From Ignelater luminosus (Eukaryota; Arthropoda; Insecta; Coleoptera; Elateridae), in contig VTPC01005647.1 of the NCBI GenBank assembly GCA_011009095.1, positions 1-64,000 of the forward strand: a stretch of DNA of 64,000 bases, written 5' to 3'. This document shows, piece after piece, positions 1-11,646 of this stretch. The notes under the pieces were generated by a model. That model was not told the origin of the DNA, ran no database searches, and saw only the letters and a list, made by a program, of their open reading frames with translations. How positions within the stretch are numbered: position 1 is the stretch's first letter; the number at the start of each line of letters is the position of its first letter. The translations under genes and the position numbers were made by a program.

Positions 1-645
1 AATGTTAATAATTAAATAATTAAATACAAGGCCAGATTAGTTGCTAAAGGTTTCCAACAAGAAGAGTACGTAGAGATATTTGCACCCGTTGCAAAGATGA
101 CAGCATTTAGAACACTAATGGCTGTGGCAAATCAACGAAATTTAATATTGCATCACCTAGATGTAAAAACTGCATTCCTGAAAGGAAATTTAAATGAAGA
201 AGTGTAGATTAAAATTCCTGATGGTATTAATTGTGAAGACAGTAAAGTTTTAAAATTAAAAAAATCACTTTATGGGTTGCGACAAGCTTCCAGATGTTGG
301 AATACTCAATTTTGTAAATTTATGAAAGAATTAAAAATATTTATACTTTTATATGTTGATGATATAATCGTAGCTTGTGATACAGAAAAATGTTTAAATA
401 AAATAAAATGTAAATTAAAAGAAAAATTTAAAATGGAGGATTTGGGAGAATTAAAATAGTTTATAGGAGTTGAAGTTGAAAGAAATGTTAAAGAGGGAAT
501 ACTTACTCTTAGCCAAAAGAGTTATTTGGAAAGAAATTAGGACTCCTTTAAGTGTTTATTTATATATTTTCCTTGTGTGTTAAAGATATGTTTAGTTTAT
601 GTATTTAACTTAATACTTGTGTTGAATATAATTTTTGAGAGGGGG
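1..645 (+). mobile_element. copia-type retrotransposon, reverse transcriptase end, degenerate
   Basis: Translation of about 31-540 in shifting frames gives the copia reverse transcriptase: KARLVAKGFQQ near the start, then LDVKTAFLKG, the SLYGLRQA block and the YVDD catalytic motif (LLYVDDIIV) at about 345-370. The frame is broken by a stop at about 207 and another at 457-459, and the RNase H end is missing, so this copy is dead. At 636-645 a purine tract (GAGAGGGGG) is followed directly by TGTTAAAG, the usual layout of a polypurine tract and the first bases of a 3' LTR. I could not place the LTR's far end. The copia assignment is firm; the LTR start is inferred. Confidence 0.85.
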
Positions 646-1079
646 TGTTAAAGACAAAAATAATATTCTGGGTTTGAATAGTTACCATGAATAAAATAAT
701 AAATAATTGAATATAATGTCAGATAAATTTTATTGTAATAAATGTTGATAATAAAAAAAAACTTTAACTAACTGCCTGTATATTTTATTAAAAAAATTCC
801 CTATAAGTTTCAATTTTTTTAAATAATTGGATATTGTAAAAGAAGTTTCTCCTCCACTACTTGTTGTCTATCGCCACGACGTCCGCTACTCACCTCTCTG
901 AATTCGACGTTAGATATCGCATTGCAAGCTACTCCGAAATGTCCAGTATCTAACTGGCTCGTATAAGTGAAGAATCTAAACCAATCTCCGAAAGGCCGAG
1001 AGATTCGACCCAGCAAAAAGCGTCCTCCTAATACTTTAGAATTCACTCTTCAAACTCTTCTTCGGCCACCTTTCTTGTT

Positions 1080-2115
1080 ACAGAAAGTAGATTTTTACTT
1101 AGTTCTGGAACATATAAGACTTCCTTTAAAATACAAGTTTTAGTTTCTATTTCACCCATTGCTACTGCTTTCATTGTTTCACCATTGAGTAAGGGATTTG
1201 ATAATTAAATAAATCCTTTACTCAATGGTTTCACTATTTTTAGCTACAGTTATTAATGTTATTATGTGCAATATTTTTTATTACTATTTGTCAAAAAACT
1301 TGTTTTCTTTTCATCTTGCTTTTCATTTTGTTTATGTGACTGTTTTCTAAAATAACAATCTTTTTCATTATGATTATTTTTCTTGCATATTTTGCAAAAT
1401 CGGTTACAAGAACTTGCAAAATGTCCTGGAGTATTGCATTTGTAACATTTCTCTTCTTGATTGCTTTTAGTATTTTTATAACAGAACCGTGCAATATGTC
1501 CTACTTGAAAACATTTATTACATCGTTTTTCAGTGGATTTGAATGCCACCGTTCCTTCATTACTGTTTGTGTTATTACGGAGCTCTTCTGCAAGCAGTCT
1601 TGATGTTAAATTAGTTAAGGATTTTTCTGTTTGCAGAGTTGACTCCCATGCACGTATGAAATGTTTATAATTATCAGGTAAAATCGCAAGAATTTTTGAT
1701 ATTAGCATTGCATCATCGATTTCTTGCTTCAAAGCTTTTAATGTATGTGCTAGATTTTCTAGGTTGCTTATGTTTGATGTTACATCTAGTTCTGTATTAA
1801 ATTTATAATTAAAAAATTCTTGTAATGTAATACATTTTTGTCGTTCAGAATCTCTAGCATATACTGAGCAAATTTTATCATACATTGTTTTTGAGTTGTT
1901 ACAATTTAAAATATGCATCAAGATTTTCCTATCAATTGAGGTAACGATTACCTTCTGTGCTTTTGCATCTTTCTCGTCCATTCAGTTTTTGCATCTTGTT
2001 TGTTTTCATCACAAATTTGTTGACCATTTATAATTTCATACAATCCATGAGCCTTTAGTAAAATGTCAACTTGGAATTTCCATATTTGAAAATTTTCCTT
2101 TCTTTTTTTTCCTTT
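1080..2115 (-). mobile_element. copia-type retrotransposon gag and gag-pre-integrase region, broken
   Basis: On the minus strand 1981-1262 encodes 239 residues of copia Gag with three CCHC zinc knuckles near the C-terminus (CNKCFQVGHIARFC, CYKCNTPGHFASSC and CKICKKNNHNEKDC). The Gag N-terminus (IWKFQVDILLKAHGLYEI) lies in another frame at about 1985-2110, so a frameshift near 1980 breaks the gene. Downstream, about 1170-1080, is the conserved gag-pre-integrase block ending LKEVLYVPELSKNLLSV. This fragment faces the reverse transcriptase at 1-645, so the two are either separate insertions or the halves of a rearranged element. A 45-bp hairpin interrupts it at 1183-1227. Confidence 0.85.
1176..1234. 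repeat. 45-bp hairpin insertion flanked by a 7-bp direct repeat
   Basis: Bases 1183-1227 form a hairpin. The arms CATTGAGTAAGGGATTT and AAATCCTTTACTCAATG differ at one position and are separated by 11 bases. The direct repeat GTTTCAC lies at 1176-1182 and again at 1228-1234. The insertion sits inside the copia gag-pre-integrase region, where it shifts the reading frame. Confidence 0.7.
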
Positions 2116-2740
2116 TTAACTATCTTAAAATCGACTTTCTTTTGTTTTAGCAATTTGTTGCATAACAAATATAATTTATTTGGCGCAATACAACGATTTT
2201 CATATGTTTAATGCCATGGCACACTACGTGGAAAATGGTTTTCACTTCAAAACTTGTTCACTGAGAAGCATTTAAAACGTGCTATTCAGTAATATGAAAA
2301 CCAAGTAAGCGTGCCATTTTAAAAAACAATGCGTTTACGTTCCTTCGCCGAATTACAGCAAAAGACGATCGCGAAAATGACTCTTTTGTGTTTGGAAGTA
2401 AATTCTCTCTTTGCTGTTCTTTTCTATCTTTGTTCGTTATCGAGATATTCCGCTTTAAAAAAATCGGATATTTTCGATTTTAGCGAATATCTAAAAAGTC
2501 ATGAACTTTTTTGAAAAACACAAATATCAATAAATTGATCTCCAAAATGAGCATCTTTTTCCTAATTTAACCGACTTTGTATCTCTTATGGTCTCCAAGA
2601 TCCCAATGGTGAGCCACGAATTTGGAGCACACTGTATAGCAGAATAAGGTTGCAGTTAATATAAGAATTCATTACTAGAGTATAGACAATCAAAATCATA
2701 CAACTTGTAAGCTATAATATGTAATTCTTCTCTTTTACAG
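2116..2740. other. no recognised gene; upstream of the KH-protein exons
   Basis: AT-rich DNA between the copia fragment and the first recognisable KH exon. A 61-codon open frame at 2329-2514 shows no family similarity. The missing N-terminal exon or exons of the KH gene could lie here or before the window; I found no convincing start exon. Confidence 0.4.
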
Positions 2741-4876
2741 AAGTAGCAAAAGTTCAAAACATTGGAAAAGTGCCATTAAGAGAACAGAAATATGTTGATA
2801 TTTATCGTGAAAAGCCAATGAAAGTTTCTGTTAAAGTATTGGTACCTGTTAGAGAGCACCCTAAGGTAGATTCCAATATAAATAGCCCAATTTGTAAAAT
2901 AGAAACTAATTGAATGGTTTTCTTTTAGTTTAATTTTGTTGGGAAGCTTCTTGGACCAAAGGGTAATTCTATGAAGCGGCTACAAGAAGATACAATGTGC
3001 AAGATGGCAGTATTAGGTCGTGGTTCAATGAAAGATCGTCAAAAAGAAGAAGAATTAAGGCAATCGCTGGATCCCAAATATGCACACCTTACTGATGATT
3101 TGCATGTTGAAATTTCTGCTCTGGGTCCACCTGCTGAAGCTCATGCTCGAATTGCTTTTGCACTTGCTGAAGTTCGTAAATACCTAATACCCGACAACAA
3201 TGATAATATCAGACAAGAACAAATGAGAGAAATGGAGATAATTACCGCAGCTGATCCTACATCTAAAGATCCACCACCACCTGGTATAAAACGTTCAAGT
3301 ATTGTAAGAGGTAGTATAACATAATGTAACAGTTGTTTTGTTTAATTTTAACTGATCTCTTAAAAAAAAAAAATACTCAATCGGACTTGCTTCTACAATA
3401 TTGTTATTTAATATTGTAGCTGCTGCAGTTCCCCCTCGCCCACCAGTACCTATGCGAACCGCAACTCGTGCTCCAGTTACTACGCCCCGAGTAATGCCTG
3501 CTAAAACTAAAATAATGTCAATTCTAGACCGTGCTCGAATAGCAATGGAAGAAAGTTATGCTGGCAATTATGAAGAACCATACGAACCAAATGAGCCTGC
3601 GTACGATCCATATCCTGTGTCGCACACTCGTTCCAGTTATTCCAGTCATCATTATGATCCATCTGAGTATGATGCCGCATATTATCGAGAAAGTTCTGCT
3701 TCTTATGGAGGTAGGTTTTACAATATCGAATTCAAAAATAATTTAAAAAGAAATTAAGACTACGAAGTGCATGATAAAAATAAATCTTGAACAAATCTAT
3801 TTATGGCTGTGCTCAAAGTAAGACTTAAAAGAGAATAGCTTTCTACTCGATAACCATCAGAACTGAAAAGAAAATATTAAAAAATGCAGTGGTTTTATAA
3901 AATTAAAAAATAAATTGAGGTGGTTATGTAGGATTTCACTTTATCAATGTACGATTGATACATAAAATGCTTCTTATCCAAAAGGCACTGTCAGATGATC
4001 TGCTGCTAAAGATACAAAAAGCTTCTACTTCCAGATAATCAAAATCTTATATTAGGACTTTCTCTATTTTCTTTTTTTAAATCTTGTTCTATCAAGTTTT
4101 ATGTAAAACAGCCAGTTTGGGTAATAACAAGCGATCATTAAAATTTCAGTTCCTAATAGGCTGTGAGTTTTTTCCATAAAGCTTATAGCTTGGACACAAT
4201 GCATGCCAACACATAACCTATAAACTGATGATTTCTAATTTTTTGAAATAAGCTGAGACAAGTTTTTTTTCACAGCCTACTAGGAACTGAAAATTTAACA
4301 GTCACTTGATACTAGTCTCTATGTATAATCCTATGATTTTTAGTTAGTGTTTATGAATTTATCTTGCACAATCTATAAAATAGCAATTTGACATCTACAG
4401 GATTTAGTGGAGTTTTTAAATTTACATAATTTTTATTGATCTGACAGAACCTTGAGATAATAAACAACTAACAATCTTCAAGCAAAAAGAAAAATAAAAT
4501 TGAATATTTTAACCTCAAAAAACTACATAATTTTTATGTTAAATTCTAAAAATGATATTAAAGGTTTTCAAAAAATAATAATACTTAACGACATAAAATT
4601 CTAAATAATTTTTACATAACCATCTATTATATTATGATGATAATAATAATAAAAGCATAATCATAGAGAACAAATAATTATTTTGGGCATGTAAAAAACA
4701 TACTCTTCGTTTCTAATTTTTAATGTTTGTGTCCATATTTATTGGTTAACATGTAAATGTTGTGCACAGAACCATCATCTCATCGTTGGAAACCGTATAA
4801 AACAAGCAGTTCAAGCTCGCGTCACAGTGAATCAAGTCGCTACCGATCTTCACCTTATACACGCCCTTCTAAGTAA
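2741..4876 (+). CDS. KH-domain RNA-binding protein of the Sam68/KHDRBS (STAR) family, 5' end missing
   Basis: Four exons fit GT-AG rules and keep frame: 2741-2865, 2929-3283, 3420-3710 and 4770-4876 (stop TAA). The first two carry the STAR KH domain. KVLVPVREHPK joins FNFVGKLLGPKGNSMK, whose GPKG is the KH GXXG loop, followed by DDLHVEISALGPPAEAHARI and the C-terminal Qua2-like part EVRKYLIPDNND. The third exon is Pro/Arg- then Tyr-rich, as in Sam68 and the Drosophila qkr58E/kep1 proteins; the fourth is Ser/Arg/Tyr-rich. Such proteins bind U/A-rich RNA as dimers and regulate splicing in the nucleus. The N-terminal Qua1 exon is not visible. AATAAA lies at 4894-4899. Reading through the third exon gives a short alternative C-terminus. 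Family is certain; the exact paralogue is not. Confidence 0.9.
4138..4298. mobile_element. MITE with TTAA target duplication, in the last intron of the KH gene
   Basis: Inverted ends of about 25 bp (TTTCAGTTCCTAATAGGCTG on the left, CAGCCTACTAGGAACTGAAA on the right) flank about 100 bp. TTAA occurs at 4138-4141 and 4295-4298, as expected for piggyBac-like insertion. No coding capacity. Confidence 0.6.
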
Positions 4877-7811
4877 TATCTTAAAACATACATAATAAAT
4901 ATGAAACATGAAACTTTACGTAACAGTTTTATAATCCTGGAATACTTTTTATTACATTATTATATATAACATAATTACGTTTATGTTTTGCCAGTTCGTG
5001 TTTTAACTAATTTAAGACATACATAATAAAGTTTGTAAAAAGTAAAAATAATTTTTAATTGTCGTACACTTTATTTATAATGTTCATAAATACTTTTTTT
5101 TCTTAATTATAATTAAAAGAATGTATTAATAACTAAAATTTAATATTAAAATGGAAAACACAAAATATATTTTAAAATAAAATAAGAATGTATTTAAATA
5201 AGTTTCATTGATCAAAAGTATTAATGACTTTTTAATTAACACATTTTTCATATTAAAATAGTATATGCAAAATAACATCATTGATAATTTAGATTCTTTT
5301 TAGTAATCAAGTGATTCTTATGATAAATACAGTGTTGACATCAAGGGGAGTGAATATTAATATTTAAACTTAAAAGGAAACTAAACAAAATACTGAAACC
5401 AAATTGATTATTTTATTAAGAAATGTTAAAGCGCAACAAGATTAGATAATTATCGTCAATTAATAAAGAAGTGGATTTTTAAACTTTGTATAAAATTAAT
5501 TTTGTTGTTATGTTCTTTAAAATGCCTATAAGATGCTTTCATATAGAGATTCTTGATTTGACAGTTTTTTATTAGTACAGAGAGCAGCCAAGGAACAAAT
5601 ACATTATCTTGTTTCGAACGTGTACTTTTGTTATTGAATGTGCTACATAAAGTTACGTCAACTAGGAGCAGTATCATTTCTAAATACTTTTACTATAATT
5701 CACTGTCGCCTCATTCTTGCAATAATAACGATTGGAGCAAGACAGAAATACTTTAAACAAAGATACCCAACATACTAGCAAGATCTAATTTGGTCTAATG
5801 TGGTTTCTTGCAAAGAAAAGCTTTTGTGTTACCAACAACTGTTAAAAATATATGGATGTGTAATACCAATCTCAATAAATTGTCATAATCTTAGGGATAC
5901 AAACTTAAACATCAATTTTACATTTGAATTAAGAAACATTACAACCAACTTGAGTATATCACAACATAACAAGCAAAAGACATCCAAGAGCAATCTTATT
6001 TAATTACCATTCTCTGTAACAATGAAAATCCGTCAAATATATGACATTCAAGAATTTCTATGTAGTCTCATTTCTTATTATTTTAGATGCTGTTTGCCCA
6101 TGACAATTTGGCTGGTTTCATCCCATGAAACTTATAACAGTGTTAGATACAACAGCTGCATAACTGGCATCTTAACAGAGTTGTGGCCAACTCTCAGACC
6201 AGCATCTAAAATAATATAGAATGGATTATTATAGATGTATCTATTCTATGAATTTTTTCATAATCGTCAAACGTTTTTATAAAACAAATATTGGCTAACG
6301 AAAAAGTTTATAGTTAAAGTAAAACACGGTAACTGAATAAAAATATTTTGTTCAGTAAAGTGTTCTTTATTATGTGATAAATTTAGATTTAATAATAAAA
6401 GTTAATTGCTACTATCTTAATAGTTCAAATAAATATTTAGAATCCTGACTTTAATTAAGTTTTAACAAAGTTTTTTAATAAGTAAAAAATTATTTTCATT
6501 TTAACAACAAAATAATAACTAACATCTTCAACAAAACAATAATAAACAGTGGTAGTAACACATTATTATTATTATTATTATAACATTTAATATGAAAAAT
6601 GTTCAGAAAACATTTTGTTACCTTTTTTACAAACTAAAATTTTTATATGTAAAATTTAAAATAAAAAAATAATCTCCCTTAAACTTTAAATGCAACTTAA
6701 AATAATATGCTTATAATCTCATGTATTATTGCATGTGTATTTCATAAAATAAATGTGTCACTCTTGAATATCTTTGCTCTATTAATAATAGATTTTAAAA
6801 AATATTGTAATGTAGACTATAATGAGCTATTCTTTAAGTTAAAAATACTGCAATAAAATTTATTAACGCCTCGTACTTCATAAATGATAAAACGGTACAA
6901 ATTTTTACGAATCCATAATAATTATAAAATCCAAAATTCTTATTGAATAGCTCTTAAAATATTTGTAGAGTTAAGTAATGAAAAATAAAATTTTTAGTTT
7001 TGTGAAAACTTAACTGTAGGTAAACTGTATTACGTTTAATTAAACATTCAATAAAATATTTAAAAACATCTTTTACATTACTTTGTAAATTGATATGTGG
7101 AAAATAATTTAATATTAACCAAAATGCTTATCGAAGCATTTAATGTACAACCGGTATTTAGAATCTGTGCACTCATTTATACATCCACCACTTAATATAT
7201 AAGATAATATTTAAAAAAAAAGGTACAATTTATAATCTCTTGAAGAAATTTCTGCAACTATTAGTAGCAGTCAGTTTTATTATAAATATTGGCTGCATAG
7301 TGGTTGTGGAAGCAAAACTTAATTTATTTGTATATATATGAACACCGACAAGTTCCAAAAGTAAGTGACCTAATTTATTAATTATTAGCTCTTTTTAAAA
7401 TGTAGTTAAATAGTAAAATAATTTATTCAACAAAACACATATTTATAATTATCAAATAATTATACTAAAACAGCATGCGTGTCTTATTAACAATTAAATG
7501 AAACTTCAGCGTTTAATTTTTCATATAATATAAATTTGGGTTTAATTTCAGTTAAAATATGATGTTTTAATTTATTAAGTATTGATGATAATCATCTAAC
7601 TTTATACAGTAAGATGTAAAATATTAATTTGATTTTATTTTACAGAATGACATGGTATGGTGATGTTAGCGCTATAACTATGGTTCATCCTGCGGAAAAG
7701 ACGACCTTACCGTTGTGATATTTATTATCTGTGATATTTTTATGAATAAATATTTCATATAACGATGCATTTTTTACTTTTTAAGAATTTTGATTTCAAG
7801 TGAAAGTACCA

Positions 7812-7960
7812 CTCTTAGGGCTAGTTTCTACTCTCTTCATTATATATTTTCCAACTACCACGGCAACCAATTTTGCCCTTTTTCTTCTTGTTAAGATGAA
7901 GCTATACCTGTTTAAATTTTTAAAGAAGCTTCGTTAGTGAAAGGAGAGTAGAAACAGGCT
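7812..7960. repeat. inverted-repeat element, MITE-like
   Basis: GGCTAGTTTCTACTCTC on the left is matched in inverse by GAGAGTAGAAACAGGCTC on the right, about 150 bp apart. I could not identify a target-site duplication, so the class is open. Confidence 0.4.
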
Positions 7961-8655
7961 CTATCAATTTACTGATTGCAATAAAAGAGCCATAGAATCT
8001 TTCAGGACATAGTTGGCTTAAATGTTCATACTCATGGTAAGAAACAATGATTATACTTTATTTAAATTTGATATTTTACGTATCTAACCCTAAAAGTAAT
8101 GCTATGATTTTGTCTTAGTGCCAATGTAAAACAAAAGTGTAAAGCATTATTTAACTAGTGGCACTGTGAAATAATTAATACAATGCTGCTTATAAGAACA
8201 GAAGGGTGGATCGGAGCCATTGAATCGTTCCAGGTGAATTCCAATGAACCCTACCTGCACCATTCTCAACCATGAATATAAAAAAAAGTATATTTTTTAA
8301 ATAGAAGCATTGTATATGCAGGGTGTCCAGCAAATAATTGTTGAAGCTTTAAGAGCTTGTTCAAAAATTTAAAATCAAGTAAAAAGTACCTACCTGAGAT
8401 TTTTTTAAAATGGCATCATCTTTGAAGTACAGGTTATCAAAGTCTCATTTAAAATATCTTTTTTGTTAATACCTTGGGAACAATGTGGGATATTACTCTT
8501 AAGACTATCTACATAGTCATATGATGAAATCTTGGTTTGATAGACCATTTAATTGTATAGCAGACTGAAGGGAAACAACTACCTACCTAGGTCATAGTTA
8601 CCCTGAAGGAGGAGTCCTAATTATCCCAAAAAATCGTAGTTACTCTGAGCAGACA

Positions 8656-8807
8656 TACAGTGAGATTTTTAAATGGTATCCAGAAAAGACTACTTTCCTC
8701 AACATAATCAAAACTTTCTGTCAACATGAATTTAGCCACTACAACAATTTGTTGTGTCATGACAGGAAAGTAATTTTTTCTGGTTGCTATTTAACAATCT
8801 CACTATA
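8656..8807. mobile_element. MITE with TA target duplication (Tc1/mariner-like)
   Basis: TA at 8656-8657 precedes CAGTGAGATTTTTAAATGG, and the inverse CTATTTAACAATCTCACTA is followed by TA at 8806-8807. The arms continue inward through CCAGAAAA and ACTTTCCT for more than 40 bp. The element is about 148 bp and non-coding. Confidence 0.6.
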
Positions 8808-8819
8808 GTTGCTCTGAGA

Positions 8820-8995
8820 AGTCTAGTTCACGGATAATAGAATTTAGTTTTTCATCTCCAGACAATCAGTAACGAAAACGTCAGCCAAGTCCTCAGTCCT
8901 GATGTTCTCTCTCTAACGATATAAATTTAAAATATGGTGTTGCCAGGGTTTGGGATCAAAATTTAATGACAAATAACTTCAGTGGCGTTGGAAGC
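8820..8995 (+). repeat. fragment of the interspersed repeat also found in tandem at 38.1-39.2 kb
   Basis: Shares an ordered series of blocks with the 38 kb units: CGGATAATAGAA, CCAGACAATCAGTA, GTCAGCCAAGTCCTCAGTC, GATGTTCTC and GGTTTGGGATCAAAA followed by TTAAT. It is a partial, diverged copy. Right after it, CAGTGGCGTTGG at about 8981 resembles an hAT terminus, but no matching inverse end was found. Confidence 0.55.
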
Positions 8996-9887
8996 GGGCG
9001 GGCAGCAGGGACATTTGCTCCTCTTATAATTTTCATGGAGGGGCAAACGTGTTTTTTTGCCCCCCTTGTGCCTACTTTCATAAACTTTTATGTAAGAGTA
9101 AAAGATTATATGAAGAGAAAAATTAATATTGCAAGAAACAAATGAAATATTTGAAATAAAATGAAAGTGCTTCAATTCGAAAAAATTATAGTTACTTGTT
9201 ATTATACAGAATGTAAGTAAAACTATTTTTTACATAAAATATATCTATTAATAGTCCATTAATTATATACGTAGGAATTATATACTGAGCATCACCAACC
9301 CAAAAGTGAAGCCATATTAGAAGGAGAAGTTTGAGATTGTTGCAACACCTTGAAGACGAAAACGCGCAGACTCGACAAAGTGCACGTGTTTATGTTGGAC
9401 CATTATTATTTGCCCCACCAATTTTATATATCTTTACCGTTTTTAGGCTTCACGAGTACTAATGTTAAGAGGTGGCAGGCTTATGCTCAGTATAATAATT
9501 CCTACGTATATGTCATTAACAAACTGGTTGCTAACTGTCGAAAACAAGTTACAAGTGAAAAGTCCGTAAACAGGGCATGCAGTGTATAGTTATTAACAAG
9601 TAAACCAACTCTCTAAAAATCTTTCGTTCTTTTCAAAAACCAATGACCTTCAACTAATTGTTAGGGGTTAATACGGATATGTTCGAATAGATGTCACTAC
9701 TTTTTTCAGTTGGCGTGCATGTGCGATCACCTTGACATCTATTATAGAAGCGCAGAAATATCCTCCAACATCAACGTTTTGTCACAGTATTCTGTGGTTT
9801 TGTTTCCTAGCTACTTTCCCGCGTATTGTAAGAGTTGGTTTACTTGTTTAATCACTATAAGCTGGGGCATGGTCATGGTTACTCTAG

Positions 9888-10137
9888 GTCTAGAGAGTCA
9901 TGATTACTCAGAGAGTACAGATTCATGATTACTCAGAGAGTAGAGATTCATGATTACTCGGAGAGTAGAGAGTCATTATTACTCAGAGAGTAGAGAATCA
10001 TGATTACTCAGAGAGTAGAGAGTCATGATTTCTCAGAGAGTAGAGATTCATGATTACTCAGAGAGTAGAGATTCATGATTACTCAGAATCTAGAGATTCA
10101 TGATTACTCAGAATCTAGAGATTCATGATTACTCAGA
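9888..10137 (+). repeat. 25-bp tandem repeat array running into the gap
   Basis: About ten copies of a 25-bp unit with consensus GATTACTCAGAGAGTAGAGA plus TTCAT. Early copies carry AGAGAGTAGAGA; the last ones switch to AGAATCTAGAGA, so two sub-variants occupy separate parts of the array. A run of unknown bases cuts it off. Confidence 0.9.
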
Positions 10138-10147
10138 NNNNNNNNNN
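10138..10147. other. assembly gap (10 N)
   Basis: Ten N characters directly after the 25-bp array. The array is probably longer in the genome and collapsed or unbridged here. Confidence 0.99.
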
Positions 10148-11646
10148 GTCTAGAGTCATATTTAGGTAGGTACTTGAAAGAGTCGTAGTCTAAAAAGTTT
10201 AGCTTTTGGCAAACTTGAGTAGAGTATGCTTTGGGGTTAGATCACCACTCTTGAGCTGGTTTAGGTTGATACAAACCAAAACTACACAATTACAAAGTAG
10301 TCTTGCGTCCTCATTTGCAGTTTTGCAGAACTGACATTTATTTTTATTATTCATTTTGCCAATGTTTTTTAAGGAGTTGGAACAGTAGTTTCCAGTCTTT
10401 TACCGATTGCTTTATTAGCTTCGAAATGACCTGCTATGTACCTACCAATTTATATGTGGTTTGACAAAAGGGCTACAATGCACATAAAACACTTACGAAA
10501 ATGGTCATGGACCGTAAATCATAGTACACTGTAGAAATTAGTTTATCCTATACGTTTCCAAAGGTTGGCACGAAAATTGTGAAAGATTGAGGAAAATTAA
10601 TGAACTATCATTGTCAGTAGTATCGAATATATGTAAAGATTCGTGCTGTTTCTTTTATTTATCTTAATATTTGAACCATAAAACATTTAAAATGCAAGAG
10701 TTTTACCAAAAATTTTTAGTCAATTGGCGCGAAAATATCTTTCACGGCATATCATCCGAGTTATATATCATTTCTCGTCTTCAGGAGCAGTAATCAGGCT
10801 TACGCGCTGCTGGCATCAAAGAAAGCGCTTTTAAAAGTGTTACTTTTACCTTTACGGAAATTGACGTTGGCTGCCGATTGTTTAGGAACCTTTCGCCTAC
10901 AGCATTGCTAATTGCTTATTGTTCCTGAACATAAGGATTTATATCAAATTATTGATAATTACGAACCTTAGAAAATGATAAGGTACCTAAGGCGTAAGGT
11001 CATGGTAGGCCATCAAAAGCAGAAAGAAGGTAAATCAAAATGAAAACTATTCCATAAATATAAAGGGTGTCCCAAAGCATGTAATTAATTTAATACAAAT
11101 AAAAATAATCGAAATGACGCTTATTTTAATCAAAACAAACATCTTGCCGCCAGACAGAATGAGAAGCAAATTTTAATATGGCAATATGCACTTTGAACGT
11201 GGAGGAACTTCGGACTTTCTAGTTTTTATTAATAGATTGATATAGGTATGGGAATTCACTTGAAAACGATTTAGTTGTAAAGAAACCTAATTGAGTGAAA
11301 GAACATTCGATTAATAATGTAAATAAAATCAATAGAGTTAATTCTGTTTGTGAGAGAATACCAAATGAATTAATTTTGATATATAGGTAATCTCAAAATA
11401 TTTACGTAATTTTAATTATTCTACTGTGTATTTCAACTTTTAATAATGTTTTAAAGAGTAATTTAGATGGGAATAGGGAACTTTTGATTTTTAATGGTTG
11501 GTATGCTCATGTTAAATGTTTTTCTTTTTTAGTGTCCAAACTTCAAAGGGGTCAAAGTCCGTCGGCAGTGTGGAATTATAGAATTTGACGTCCGCTCTAC
11601 CAATTTAATAATTTTTATCAGTATTTTAATCATTTTTAATAGTAAA

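Larger units (their letters stand above)
4900..11640. other. gene-poor intergenic region between the KH gene and HADHB
   Basis: 6.7 kb of AT-rich sequence with no long open frame and no recognisable protein. It holds the small repeats listed separately (7812-7960, 8658-8805, 8820-8995, 9888-10147) and an exon-like stretch near 7645-7725. The rest shows no structure I can name. Confidence 0.6.

Noticed and set aside
819..1046. 75-codon minus-strand frame sharing CCGAGAGATTCGACC with 45124-45138
   Set aside because: The 15-base match is short and the surroundings do not align. I cannot show a common origin, and the frame has no family features.
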